The notes: generated by a model not told the origin, from the sequence alone. A stretch of DNA of 22,997 nt from Cladosporium sp. IMV 00045 (GCA_001931905.2 MSJI02000282.1:1-22997); one strand, 5' to 3'; numbered from the stretch's first letter, positions 7,864-18,022 are shown. Numbers and translations are program-made.

Positions 7864-9053
7864 ATGGACTATCCCGTCGAGTTCGCTGCTACAGGTGTCA
7901 ACGCTTTCGCCGAGTCCAAATACTTCGACAACTTCTACGACATCGTCACCGGGGGCAAGAAACACCCCAAACAAGCCGCAGCCGTGTCTGACTCCGCCCG
8001 CCCTCGCGGCGAACGCCCACGACCCCATACCCGTCGTCATTCCCCTCCCTCGCCCAGCCCGGAGCGTGGAGACTTAGACCTCGAAAGCGAGCAGAGCGAA
8101 CGAGTCCTCCGCGAATACGAAGCAGAGCGAGACGACCCTTCCCGCAAACCCTCCGCTTCCCTCGTAGGCAGCACCCCATCCGCCGCACCCGCTAGATCTC
8201 GCCGAGGAGGCCCTCCAGACGCCCGCCGCGACAGCGTTAGAATGTCCCACGCAAACGGCGGCTACGGCCGTTCTGAACGTCCCGCTTCCCACCGTGGTGG
8301 CGGGAGCAGATACGACGATTACTACGACGACGAATACGACAGCGACTACGACGACCGCACCGGACGACGCATGCGCGCCACCGGCCGCGGCTACGATTCT
8401 GAGCGAGACCGCGATTTTGACCGGGAGATCATAGAGACCGAACGCTACCGCGGGGTAAGTTCCTGAACATCCATCCCAACATCCTATCCAACCATCAGCC
8501 CCACTAACACCACTCCCAGCCCGCCCGCGACCAAGGCCGCGCACCCTCCTTCAACGACCCCTACCAATCCGGCCCCTACCAACCAGGCCCGTACCTCTCG
8601 CCGCAACAAAACAACCAAATGGCGCCCTACCGCCGGTCGCAAAACGACCTCGCCGTCGCCCAACGAAGCACAGCAGGACGCAGCCGGTCCCGTCGGGCGA
8701 AATCCCGCGGCCGGCGCTCCGACGACTCCCGCTCGCGCTCTCGCAGCCGCAGCCGCAGTCGCTCCGGCGTGCGCGGCAAGTTCGACGAGCACTTCGACAC
8801 GTCCCTGCAAGGGCTCGGAGTCGGCGTGGCGGGCGCTCTGATCGGCGGGTTCGCGGGCAGGGAGTTCAGCAATGGCAAGAAGAACAGTAAGCGCGATATG
8901 GCTATTGGTGCTGTGGTCGGTGGGCTGGGCGCGAATTTGGCGGAGAACAAGTGGAGGGATTGGAGGGAGGAGAGGAAGGAGAGGAATGACGATAGGTATG
9001 ACGATCGGTATGATGATCGGTATGATCGCAGGGCGAGGAGCGCGATGAGGTGA
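7864..9053 (+). CDS. RS/RD-rich glycine-zipper protein
   Basis: Unknown function, 374 residues. Exons are 7864-8454 and 8520-9053; the 65-nt intron has donor GTAAGT, CTAAC branch site and acceptor CCAG. Residues 1-33 are an ordered-looking start; 34-190 are charged low complexity, including an Asp/Tyr block (YDDYYDDEYDSDYDD); 267-279 are an alternating Ser-Arg run. Residues about 295-335 carry two glycine-zipper helices, GLGVGVAGALIGGFAG and AIGAVVGGLGANLAE, joined by a basic linker, then WRDWREERKERNDD and a DDRY tandem repeat at the C-terminus. Glycine zippers (as in bacterial 17-kDa antigen/2TM proteins) pack helices in membranes, so a membrane hairpin is possible, but the hydrophobic segments are short and there is no signal peptide. 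Similar proteins occur across filamentous fungi and are uncharacterised as far as I know. The first ATG starts the ORF right after the pyrimidine-rich leader. Confidence 0.8.
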
Positions 9054-9110
9054 TTTGCATGATTGTCATGATGGGTACGATCGGTATGATGATTGTGATG
9101 ATGCTATGAG
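8987..9110 (+). repeat. 12-bp tandem repeat crossing the stop codon
   Basis: Units TGACGATAGGTA, TGACGATCGGTA, TGATGATCGGTA and a partial unit encode DDRY repeats (8987-9028). The 16-nt sequence CGATCGGTATGATGAT at 9002-9017 occurs again exactly at 9078-9093, after the stop at 9051-9053, in another frame. Confidence 0.75.
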
Positions 9111-9881
9111 AGAGGCTAGATGGATTGTTTTCGGAATTTTGGTAAACTTGGCAACTGGGCATTCGGTTAACGATGGACATTTGGTTTTTGTAACGAGATC
9201 GGGCGTGTTTCTGGCTTTTCTAATACATCGAGCGGCAACGAGGACCGTGTTTTTTTCATTACTATTTCAAAACGACTTTAACGACGAATTCGATTGTTTG
9301 TTTCTTGAAAAATACACGATTCGGAGTATGACTTGTGAATTCTCTCACTATTTCCCATCCACGCTTCTTCTTCTTTGTTTTTCCTTGCGAAGAGGACGAG
9401 ACAAGACCGACCCCTGAGCAAATTGTTTCCTCTCTTCAATAATTAAAAAGTCATCAGTCTTTCGGCTCGTTTTTTTCCTCTTGTTTCTTCATGCCGCTCT
9501 CATCATGTCTCTAGACCGCCGACTGACCTGGCCATGGCACATCGCATTCCATGACTGTGCTCGCAAGGTTCAACGGTACATGTATATATACACAGAGGTT
9601 AATTCGCGAAGACATATATCTCACATTTAACAGTGCAGGGCTTGCGAATGGCGTTTGATCGTAAGGACAAAATGTTACCTACCTTAGTGATGACGAGAAA
9701 GGGATGAAGGGCTCGTTCTTGCGTTGGTGTTTGGATTCGATGTGATCTTCACCTACGTTTTAAACCAATCGCTGTCAACAATTTGGAAAGCTCCCGATTT
9801 CTGATCTTCCTTTTGTTGTCTTCTTCCGTTCAATTCGTAATGTCCCCTTTTCCCCATCACTCCTTCCCATCACTTCCAACA
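9054..9881. other. Convergent spacer, glycine-zipper gene / importin
   Basis: An 828-nt AT-richer spacer holding both 3-prime UTRs. Besides the tail of the 12-bp repeat it has a TGTATATATACA palindrome at 9580-9592 with a UGUANAUA match at 9581-9588. An open frame at 9055-9417 continues the repeat but has no domain and looks non-coding. Confidence 0.5.
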
Positions 9882-12800
9882 TCACATAATCCCCAACGCC
9901 CCAAACGCCCTAACGACATCCGCATCCACTCTACCCAACCACTCCTCCTGAAACCCAGCGTTCGCGCCCACAACCTCTCCCAAGTAGTGTTTGATCCACT
10001 CCGGCAACCCGAAGCGATGCACCGGATCCGCATTCGCCAGCTCGCGCCGGCGCGCTTCCTCCGGCGCTTCTGGGCCCATCACGCGCGCGTCTTCCTCCGA
10101 GGGCGGGGGCGCGGTGTAGACGAGCGAGTCGGAGAGACCCAAAGGTGTTGAAGTGTCGGCGGCTTCTTCGCGCAGCTCGACGACGACGTCCGTCCAGATC
10201 GTGATGAGGGATTGGAGGTGTTGGAGAATCCAGGGCTGGTTCGTGGAGAGCAGTTTTGTCAGGGCGAGGGCCATGAGTTTGCGCCGCGACGGGTCGCCGA
10301 TGTTCTCGAAGTGCGAGGTCCATTCTTCCAGCAGCCAGGACATTGTTGTTGGGAGGTCGGACGCGGGTTGTGAGGCCTGCACGGCCTGGCAGAAAGTCGA
10401 GGGGGAGGCGATGGCGAGGCGCGCCAGGATGGAGAAGTAGTCTGTTTCCACGATGCCGTCGACGGGCGGGTCGAGGGCGCGCGGGCCCGTGGTGCAGTGT
10501 GCTTTCCAGCTGCCGTGCAGGCCGGTCAGGAGGGCGGGGAGGAAGCCGGTGCTGACGAGGTCGGAGGCGGTTTGTTCCACGGCCGGCTCGGAGCCGAGGT
10601 GGTCGGCGGCGCGGAGGGCGGCTTCGACCAGGTTACAGACGAGGCCGTTGGCGTCTGGGCGGAGGGTGCCGAGGAGGGAAGTGAGGGCGGTGAAGAGGGA
10701 GGTGCGCAGGGGTGGGGACAGCATGTGCGATGGCGCGAGGAGGAGGTAGGAGTCTGCGATTTCGAGGGCTTTGCGCAGGTTTTCGGAGCCGAGCTCGAAG
10801 ATTGAGAGGAGGTAGGGGGCGAGGGAGAGGAGGGAGTCGGAGGCGGAGGAGGAAGGCGTTTGTGCGATGATGTTGGCCCAGAGGTCAAGGGCGTCTTCCA
10901 GGAGGTAGACTTGCGTTTCCGAGTCGGGCTCGATGGCTCCTTTGATGATGGGGAGGACGAGGGAGTGAAAGGCGAGAGAATCGGCTTTCATCGAATTGAC
11001 GAGACGCGCGAGGATGGTGAGGATGGCTTGTTTCATCAAGTGCTCCTCGCCGGATTGTTCCCATAGAGGGGGCAGGAGGCCGATGATGCGCTCGGCGAAG
11101 GGTGTGATGTTGTGTTCCAGTCGTTCCACGATCACGGAGATTGTGTTCAGCAGGGCCATTTTTGTCTCGGTGAGTTCTGTCTCGTCTATGAGTTGCATCA
11201 AGCTGCCAAGGATAGCCTCTGCGTATGGCAGGAAGCCTTCGGCTTTGAATTCCCAGTCGTCGGCGATGCTCTTCAGCTGTCGACCGGCAGTCACACGGAC
11301 AACCTGGTCATTCAGAGGCTGGCCGTCCTTGGTCAAGAGGTGCTGGAAGATCTGATACACTAGAGGTCTGCTCTGTTCTCCAATCTTAATAGAGATCCAT
11401 TGACCTAGTAGTATACTCGCGCGTCGTCGTAGGATGTTGAAACCTGGCTTCTGCTTCTGGACTTCTTGGATGAGAACATCCCTGATGAACGCATCAAAGT
11501 CGAGCTGTTCATGGACCACAGGTGCCGACAATCCTATTGCCGTGTACACGGAGTCTTTGAACAGCACGTCCTCGTTGTCTGGTGTTGCGACAGAGTAGAA
11601 CACTTGCAAAAGCGGCTGTACCAGCATAGCCTTGTAATTGATGGCAAGATCGAGGAAAAGCTTCTCAGAGCAAGACCTGATGCTGAACTCCCAATCTTCA
11701 CTCTCGCCATCTTCCCGCTTCTCCCATTCTTCAGGTTCTTCTTCCCACTCGCGCAGATCGCTTTCTCGGAAGACGAAATAGCGGGTGACTACAGTCTCCA
11801 TGATCTCGCGGATGAAGTCTTCTTGCAAAAGGTGCTGCTTCAGCAGCTCAGTGGCTTGTGCGCGTTCTTCCTTGTCTTGTGGCTGCTTGTACTTGAAGGT
11901 CTGCGTGGGGTTGTGAACCATCTTTACGCAAGCACGCAAGATCAGCAATCCTCGTAGGACAAGCTTCTCCATGACTGTCTGGTCATTGGCATCGCCATCC
12001 GTACCGATGCTTCCATTCAGGGCGGATGTAACAGCTTGTTTCGAACCGAAATTTGCGCCAAAGTCCTTGGTCACAGACCAATATGAGTGTACGAGCTGTA
12101 TGGAGTCCGGCAGTAGGGCAAACGACGCCGGGTGATCTCTTGCAAGCTCGTGGTGCAGCTTTGCCAATTGTAACATATGCTTCTCTATTAGAGTCTTGGT
12201 AGCCTCTGTATGCTGGCCTGCCGATCGTAATTGCATGAATGCTCCAAGATTTTGGATCGACAACTTCCAGAATGCAATCACGTCATTATCTCGGCTCGGA
12301 TGCTCGTAGCCTGTGATGAGGAGGCGCCTCAATGTCTTAATGCAGAGTAAGCTGTCTTTCATGGTGCTTTCGACGGCAAAGTCGCTATTGCCTTCGCTTA
12401 ATGAGTAACGCCAGGACTCAACATGGTTAGCATAGCGCTCGCCGATTGCATGGACCATCTCTGGCGTGACGGCTTGCAGATGCTGCCTAGTCCTCTGCAA
12501 GCGCCCCGTCGAAAGCTCTTTGGTGATTTGTAAGAGCACAACGAGAGCATTTCCTTCCCGTGAATGGTCCTGGCGGTTTCGGACAGTGCCTAGGATCGAA
12601 GTGATAGCTTCAGGCCATTCTTGGGGAAATTCGAACCGGGCAATCTTCGAGTAAACGAGGGCGTTCTGTAGAGCCAGTCTGTTGTCGCCCTCTGACAATA
12701 CGCCTTCAACGAGTCGAGAGCGGATGACCTCCTTGTCTTCTTTGGAAACTGCGCTGTGACACATGTTAGGCGCGAGAGTCTAGTTGCGATTGCTGCAGGT

Positions 12801-13175
12801 AACAAAGAGCGAAAGAGGAAAAAGTGTATGAGCGAGTTGAAAGTGCAGTATTCCCCATAAGACGATATCCAACTGAGATAGAATAACGAATCCAAAAATG
12901 ACTTACTTTGCTGCAGTCTTTCTCCAGTACTTATCAATGCCGTTCTTGAGTTGGATGATTGCGAGGTATCTGATTTCGAGGGGTAGGCGTCTGTCGAGGT
13001 AGGCTGATTGAAGATGAACGTAGTAGCTTTGAGTTTTCTCCCATGATTGCAGCTGTTTGGTGCCACTTTGAATTTGTTGCGGATCTGAAGATGAAGCCGA
13101 CTTGAGAGTGTGGACAAGCAGGTCTTCTGTCAGAGGGTTGGCCTCGCCTGGGACCTCTATCGCGAACGAGGCCAT
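9882..13175 (-). CDS. KAP120: Importin-beta family receptor, Kap120/importin-11-like
   Basis: Karyopherin that carries cargo through nuclear pores and binds Ran-GTP; yeast Kap120 has roles in ribosomal precursor export and protein import. The protein has 1,046 residues, close to yeast Kap120 (1,032). Exons are 12907-13175 and 9882-12753; the 153-nt intron has donor GTAAGT, CTAAC branch site and acceptor ACAG. The importin-beta N-terminal domain spans about residues 25-105: leucine-rich helices, LEIRYLAIIQLKNGIDKYW, then WRKTAANAVSKEDK across the splice. A strongly acidic loop (WEEEPEEWEKREDGESEDWEF) near residues 425-450 is characteristic of the Kap120/importin-11 branch and of the acidic loops that contact Ran in this superfamily. 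The rest is helical repeat sequence without low complexity. The paralog assignment is less certain than the family. It diverges from the 2EXR gene at 13895. Confidence 0.85.
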
Positions 13176-13894
13176 GGCTGCTTGGCGAGATAATCGGAAA
13201 GGTGAGAGTAGTTGGTGATGGAGGTTAGAGTGGCAATGTTGACTGCCTATTCCACCCTCAGCGATTTATCAGTGCTTCTCTACACATTTGATGTTAAGGT
13301 GAGTGACTGCTGTTGTCGAAGTGGGCGGCCGAGAAAAAGCCGTTGATGCAAGCCCACATACAGTCGACCGCAGACAACAGCAGAGACTTTATAATCAGCC
13401 CTCGCTCCGCTCTCACGCTCCTCTTCTTTTTTTTTCTTCACATGAAAGTTGACCCCCTGCGTTGAAATTAGGCTTCTATCCGCGTATCCTGGAGACGAAG
13501 TTGAACACATGCTGGGCAGACAAACGACCGTCTATTAAGAAGCGCTGTGAGCTGAGCATATCCGCCATTACACAGGGACTCCCGTTATGACTGTACAATC
13601 CCTCCCGTGCCTTGCCCGACTTTAGCCTTGCCGAGCAAGCAGAGCATACCAACTTCGCCTTCGCGTTGCCACCTTCATATCAGTGTCTACACAACACAAC
13701 AAACACAACACTATAAACCTGACATCACCATCCGCCACCTTGACATCTTTGACAGCCGCGAGAATGGCTGCGTGATCAAGATTTCAGGTCCTGCGATGGC
13801 TTGAATGGGTCTTGTGCCTTCCTTTTATACCCTCCACAGTAGCTACTCCCATCGTTCTGAACATAAACAACCCTCTATCCGCACCTTCTGAACC
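13176..13894. promoter_or_regulatory. Divergent promoter, importin / 2EXR protein
   Basis: A 719-nt spacer. TATAAA-like sites point both ways: 13388-13393 on the minus strand, 213 nt before the importin ATG, and 13712-13717 on the plus strand, 178 nt before the ATG at 13895. A pyrimidine run (T9) sits at about 13427-13435. No gene is supported. Confidence 0.45.
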
Positions 13895-14924
13895 ATGGCG
13901 AAGCCTCGTAAATCCAAGGCTATGACTTCTCGCTCGGCGAAGAGCGCCGCCGTTCCCTCGTCGAACTCTACACCCTCGTCGTCTATGGCGCCGTCCATGG
14001 TCCCTTCGCGCGCGCCAACTCCGCCACCCAATGAAGACATCGAAGAGGAAGAAGTGCCCGAAGACATCAAGCCCTTTCGGTTCTTCGATTTGCCTTCGGA
14101 GCTCAGACTACGCATCTATGAAGAGGCCTTTCGCGTCACAGAGCGGCATGTAATGGAGCTGTACGAGGGCAAGAAACGTGCTGGGAACATAGTAGGGCTG
14201 GATCAGCGTCCTGATCCGCCGCTCGATCTTGGTAGGCGATTTGCAACAGCAATATGGCAGGACAGCCAGCTGACTAATATTTACAGAGCCCAACGTGAAC
14301 TGGTTCCTCGTCAGACCTCGACTGAACCTCTTGAAGGTCAGCCACCGCATGCACGATGAAGCGTATCGAGTCTTTTACAGCCAACCGATGCGCCTCTTCC
14401 CTCATCACGACAGATTCTTCTACTCAAAGAAACCCTTGCTGGCCCGCATTCCCCCGAAATACCGCAACATGGTCAACACTATGGAAGTGCGCCTTGGCAA
14501 AGGCTGGAGCAAGGTCCCACGCTGCCAGAACACCGATCCAAGCCTTGGATTACGAGATTGCACAAGTCTGAGACTGCTCAAGGTCTTCGTCCAGTGCGAC
14601 CCGAGCGACAGCTTCTTCTCCGGATTCCGCGGCAAGAATGCCAATGAGGACACGTACAAGTGGTTTTGCGTCGATCTCTTGCGCGGAATCCTTGAGCAGG
14701 TCCCGCGTCTGGAGACTGTTGAGATTGACGCTTTTCCCGGAATCAAACAGGGTGCCCCTCTCATCACAGCTCTGAGACGAGTTGTTGAAGACGCAGGCAA
14801 GAAGCTGGTCTGGGGCCCTTTGAGAGGATGGGAGAAGGAGGGTGAGCAGATGATGGGCTTGCAGCAGGCAATGGCTGGTATGGGCCTTTCGAATGCGCCT
14901 AGAGTCATCAATGTACAGGCTTAG
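13895..14924 (+). CDS. 2EXR/F-box-like fungal protein
   Basis: Unknown specific function, 324 residues. Exons are 13895-14231 and 14287-14924; the 55-nt intron has donor GTAGGC, a CTGACTAAT branch region and acceptor ACAG. After a Ser/Pro-rich disordered start (1-50) and an acidic patch (EDIEEEEVPEDI), residues 59-79 read FRFFDLPSELRLRIYEEAF, the helix pattern of fungal F-box/2EXR proteins, followed by LLKVSHRMHDEAYRVFYSQ, which is also usual for this family. F-box members recruit substrates to SCF ubiquitin ligases, but many 2EXR proteins have no known partner. The frame stays open through the intron, so unspliced RNA would give a frameshifted 154-residue product; the spliced reading restores the conserved block, so I take it as real. 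It converges with the cupin gene. Confidence 0.8.
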
Positions 14925-15254
14925 ACTGCGGCGCATCGGCGTATGGAGTCGCATTATGACAAGCTGGGATCCTGTCGTATGAATGGGGAGGGCTCGATCA
15001 TCTGAGGCCTCTAGATGGGAGTAAGTGAGTCGAACAACGTTGGGAGTCTCGCAAGGTTTTGAATTACGTCTCGTCTCAGCCTTGAGTGTATGCAGGAACC
15101 ATTTTCAATTCTTCTCAGCACCGCATCTCGCAAGACGTTGGCCCAAAGGCAACAACTTCCCAGTTCCAGCTCGGAGCCATTTCTGGAACATCTGATCTCA
15201 CACTTCTCTACATGCAGAGGAACACCCGCTCAACTCCCCATCAAAGCCATCCAC
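14925..15254. other. Convergent spacer, 2EXR protein / cupin
   Basis: A 330-nt spacer that must hold both 3-prime UTRs. I see no gene or notable motif. Confidence 0.4.
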
Positions 15255-15677
15255 TCAAACCTCCTCCCCCTCCAACACCGCCGTCCTCTCATGCCCCTTC
15301 CTATCCCCCGTATTAACCGTCCCCACCCTCTCAATCATCAAAATCCCCGTCTCCCCTTCCGCCACAGGTCGATGCTGCACGCCCTTGGGCACGAGAAAGA
15401 CATCTCCCACACGCATCTCAACGACCTGATCGGCGCCCTCCGCCTCGGCTTGTTGCGGCGAGGAGGCGTGAGTGCACAGCTCGAGTCTCAGCGGCCCGCC
15501 GCTCAGGACTTGGAAGACTTCGTCCGTGTCTGGGTGGGAGTGCCAGATGAAAGGGCCCTGGATTTTGGCGATTTTCAGGGTGTGGCTTGAGTTGAGGGTT
15601 AGGATGCGGGAGGGTTGCCAGTGAGAGGGTAGGGTGGTGAGGCGGGTTTGTAGGTTGGTTGGTTGGAGGGTTTGCAT
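15255..15677 (-). CDS. Small single-domain cupin protein
   Basis: Metal-binding cupin of 140 residues, intronless, probably cytosolic. Motif 1 is GPFIWHSHPDTDEVFQVLSG, with His46, His48 and Glu53 as likely metal ligands. Motif 2 is GDVFLVPKGVQHRP, with His102 as the fourth ligand. All four usual ligands are present, so it should bind a metal. Similar short fungal proteins are annotated as mannose-6-phosphate-isomerase-like or RmlC-like cupins; the reaction is unknown. The ATG at 15677 gives the family's usual N-terminus (MQTLQPTN...LPSHWQPS); the frame is open further upstream, but that extension looks non-coding. A TATATATA sits about 100 nt upstream. The coding strand is C-rich at the start and very G-rich at the end. 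Confidence 0.85.
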   Translation of the reverse strand: MQTLQPTNLQTRLTTLPSHWQPSRILTLNSSHTLKIAKIQGPFIWHSHPDTDEVFQVLSGGPLRLELCTHASSPQQAEAEGADQVVEMRVGDVFLVPKGVQHRPVAEGETGILMIERVGTVNTGDRKGHERTAVLEGEEV

Positions 15678-16099
15678 GTTTCGGTATACGTAGACGGGTG
15701 TTCTCTCGAAAGAGGCACAAATATCGAAACTTTGCTTGGAGTAGCCTTGGATTATTGACTGTACCTTTGCTAAATATATATACGCATCAGTCAACCTTGT
15801 CATGATCACAGGGCGTATGACACCACACTACACAGTCAAAGAACAGTACATCACTGCGCCCTTTGGTAAGATGGAAGCACTTGTGGCTTTGCTTAGGGTA
15901 CAGAAACCCTAACCCACCTTTTGCATACCCCGGATTTTTCACGTGCTTCCAGAATTTCCCTCGTCGCTCGCCACCTTCGAGAAACTTGAGACTCATCAAC
16001 GCCTAATCGCAAAACCAAAGCCCGATCTTCAAACATCAACCTCCAAAACTCGCACGAACGGATTTGCTACAACAAGCAAAAGAAGTTCTCACAGCCAAA
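15678..16099. promoter_or_regulatory. Divergent promoter, cupin / DPH3
   Basis: A 422-nt spacer with TATATATA at 15775-15782 (about 100 nt upstream of the cupin ATG) and an inverted telomere-like motif at 15893-15915 (about 185-205 nt upstream of the DPH3 ATG). No gene is seen. Confidence 0.5.
15893..15915. promoter_or_regulatory. Inverted TTAGGGT/ACCCTAA telobox-like motif
   Basis: TTAGGGT (15893-15899) and ACCCTAA (15906-15912) are perfect inverted copies around a 6-nt spacer; the right arm is inside AAACCCTAACCC. This is the vertebrate/fungal telomere unit and the core bound by Tbf1-type Myb factors. Confidence 0.5.
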
Positions 16100-16476
16100 A
16101 TGTCCGAAGAAAACATCTACGACGAGATTGAAATCGAGGTAAGCCCACCACCCACCCATACTCTGCCCTTCCTCCCCCACCTTCATTCGCAATCACCACC
16201 ACAACCTTTTTCCCCAGATCAACAGCGCCTGACATTTCTCTTCTTCAGGACATGACCTACGACCCCGCCCTCCAAACATACACCTACCCCTGCCCCTGCG
16301 GCGACAGCTTCCAAATCGCCATCGACGACCTGCGCGACGGCGAGGAAATCGCCGTCTGCCCCAGCTGCAGCCTGATGATCCGCGTGATTTACGACGTGGA
16401 CGACCTGCCCAAACCCGACGGCGGCGAGGAGCTCGGGAAAGAGGGCGTGCAGCAGGTTGTTGCTGCGGCGGCGTGA
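16100..16476 (+). CDS. DPH3: Dph3/Kti11, CSL zinc-finger electron donor
   Basis: Small iron/zinc-binding protein, 88 residues, that supplies electrons to the Fe-S enzyme Dph1-Dph2 in the first step of diphthamide synthesis on eEF2 and also supports Elongator-dependent tRNA wobble-uridine modification. Exons are 16100-16138 (13 codons) and 16249-16476; the 110-nt intron has donor GTAAGC, CTGAC branch site and acceptor TTCAG. The spliced start MSEENIYDEIEIEDM is the family's N-terminus. Metal ligands are Cys28 and Cys30 in YPCPCGD, and Cys50 and Cys53 in VCPSCSLMIRVIYD, all present. An earlier AG at 16216-16217 would lead to a quick stop, so the later acceptor is favoured. The length is normal for the family. 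It converges with frataxin. Confidence 0.95.
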
Positions 16477-17032
16477 GCCGGGGGAATGGAGATTTGGGTT
16501 GTTGGGAAAGATTTCTTGGAGAGAGGAAACAGTGCGCTGGAAGATGAGGGATGAGGGATGAGTGGATAGGCCTTTCGACTGGGGAGGTCGGGGTGTGCTC
16601 TGCTTTTGCGCACGCGGCACTTCGAGACTGGGAGGGTTTGGACATGGGGGCAATCCGGCTGGGAACTGATCCAATGAGCCGCGAGAGATCATGCCATAAA
16701 CGAGGGCTGTCGAGGCCGGTGAGGAGAAGGTGAAAAGGAGATAGGACAGGCGCACGGCGTTGTTGATGGAGTCCTTCTAAAGCGCCAACAAGGGTCGCGC
16801 GTAGCGGAAATGGTGCTTGCGGGTTTGACTGCTTGGAAAGATATCCTTACTGTGAAGACAGCAACAGTGGGGGAATTGCATATCTGGCAAAGAAAAATGC
16901 CATATCTGAGTCTATTGACAATAGACAATTCGCTCTTACGTGGTTCTCATCACCATCCTACTCTCCCATTCAATGCTGTAAATTTGCCGGCAGTAATGCC
17001 TTTCTTGATTTCAATCATAACTTGGTGCCTTT
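16477..17032. other. Convergent spacer, DPH3 / frataxin
   Basis: A 556-nt spacer carrying both 3-prime regions. Several frames are open on both strands but none shows a domain, start context or codon pattern that convinces me. No regulatory motif is clear. Confidence 0.4.
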
Positions 17033-17768
17033 TTACTCAGTAGGGTCCTTGCTAAGCGCCTCCTCCATGCGCTCCTCGTGTCCACTCAAATCAATGCTGA
17101 GACCCAGCTCTTTCCTCAGGATCTCGCTGAGAGAAGAGCCGTCTCTCAGGTAAATCCAGTCACCCACGCCCGAGTCTTCCTTATAGTTCATGCCTTCGCC
17201 GCGGATGGTCCAGTCGAAACGCTTGGGGCCGGAGATGGGCGAGGAGAGCCAGATCTGCTTGTTGGGGGGCTGCTTGTTGAGCACGTAGGTGCCGTTGGGA
17301 GGGAAGGTGATGTTCAGGACGCCGGACTGGTGGTTTTTTTGTTAGCTCTTCCTCTCCTGCTGCTTCTCCTGCTGAGCCGATATGGCGCATCACCGAGGCA
17401 AATTAACTTACCGCATACTCGACCTCGACATCCTCCCTGCCCTCCTGAATCTGCTCGGCCTTCTCGTGCACCTTCTCCAGAAACTCGTCCGACAGAGTGT
17501 GGAAGTCGTCATCGCTAAGCTCGGCCGCCGTGAGGTTGGCAGTGGAAGACTCGCGCTGCGGCGTGCTCGGGTTCTCGGTGTCGGGCATCAGTCCCGTCGC
17601 CCTGGAAGCGCTGAAGCCGAAGCTTCTCGAGCAGCTCATCACCCTGACGGCGGGCACGGCGCGGCAGGGCTGCAGGTGGAAGGCATTCGCCTGGCGCGAG
17701 CGGACGATGGAGCGAGAGGCGGAGCGGGCGGCCTGGTTGAGCAGGCGGGAGGCTGAGGGAGCGGACAT
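17033..17768 (-). CDS. YFH1: Frataxin, mitochondrial Fe-S assembly factor
   Basis: Frataxin speeds sulfur transfer in the mitochondrial cysteine desulfurase-scaffold complex and helps handle iron. The protein has 216 residues; exons are 17412-17768 and 17033-17326, with an 85-nt intron (donor GTAAGT, CTAAC branch site, acceptor CCAG) that is purine-rich in its second half. Residues 1-58 are Arg/Ser/Ala-rich with no acidic residue, a mitochondrial targeting sequence ending near RSFGFSAS. The first helix is acidic ([25 protein letters not shown], residues 84-108), the surface used for iron binding. The beta-sheet signature [20 protein letters not shown] (residues 136-155) includes Trp145, the conserved tryptophan at the scaffold interface, followed by FDW. 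The C-terminal helix [10 protein letters not shown] is present. The ATG at 17768 starts the targeting peptide; the open frame extends upstream with sequence unlike a presequence. Confidence 0.95.
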
Positions 17769-17940
17769 GGTGGGGTTTGGTGGAGGCAATGAGCGTGGTT
17801 GATGGTGCTGTTTGAGGAGGTGAATGGGGTTGTTTTCGCTGGACGTTTGATTTGATGACAATAAGGATGAGGGTGTTTGGAGGGAAGCTCTGGTTGATGG
17901 ATGGGACGAAGGAAGCTAGAGCTCTCTCATCATGCAGTAC

Positions 17941-17945
17941 ATTGG
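17941..17945 (-). promoter_or_regulatory. CCAAT box upstream of frataxin
   Basis: ATTGG on the plus strand reads CCAAT toward frataxin, 173 nt before its ATG. In many fungi the CCAAT-binding complex with HapX controls iron genes; I did not find the HapX half-site at the usual 12-nt spacing here. Confidence 0.4.
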
Positions 17946-18022
17946 ACCAAGCTTTGCGGAGAGAGGGCGCGGGGGGAAGGAGCTGACTGGATCTGAGGAA
18001 CGTCATACTAATTCAGGTACAT

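Noticed and set aside
9055..9417. Possible small gene after the glycine-zipper stop
   Set aside because: Only the repeat-derived start has any pattern; the rest has no domain and sits in a 3-prime region.
12620..12650. GGTTCGAAT T-arm-like sequence on the minus strand, possible tRNA
   Set aside because: It encodes ARFEF in the conserved importin N-terminal region, and no acceptor stem or anticodon arm could be built around it.
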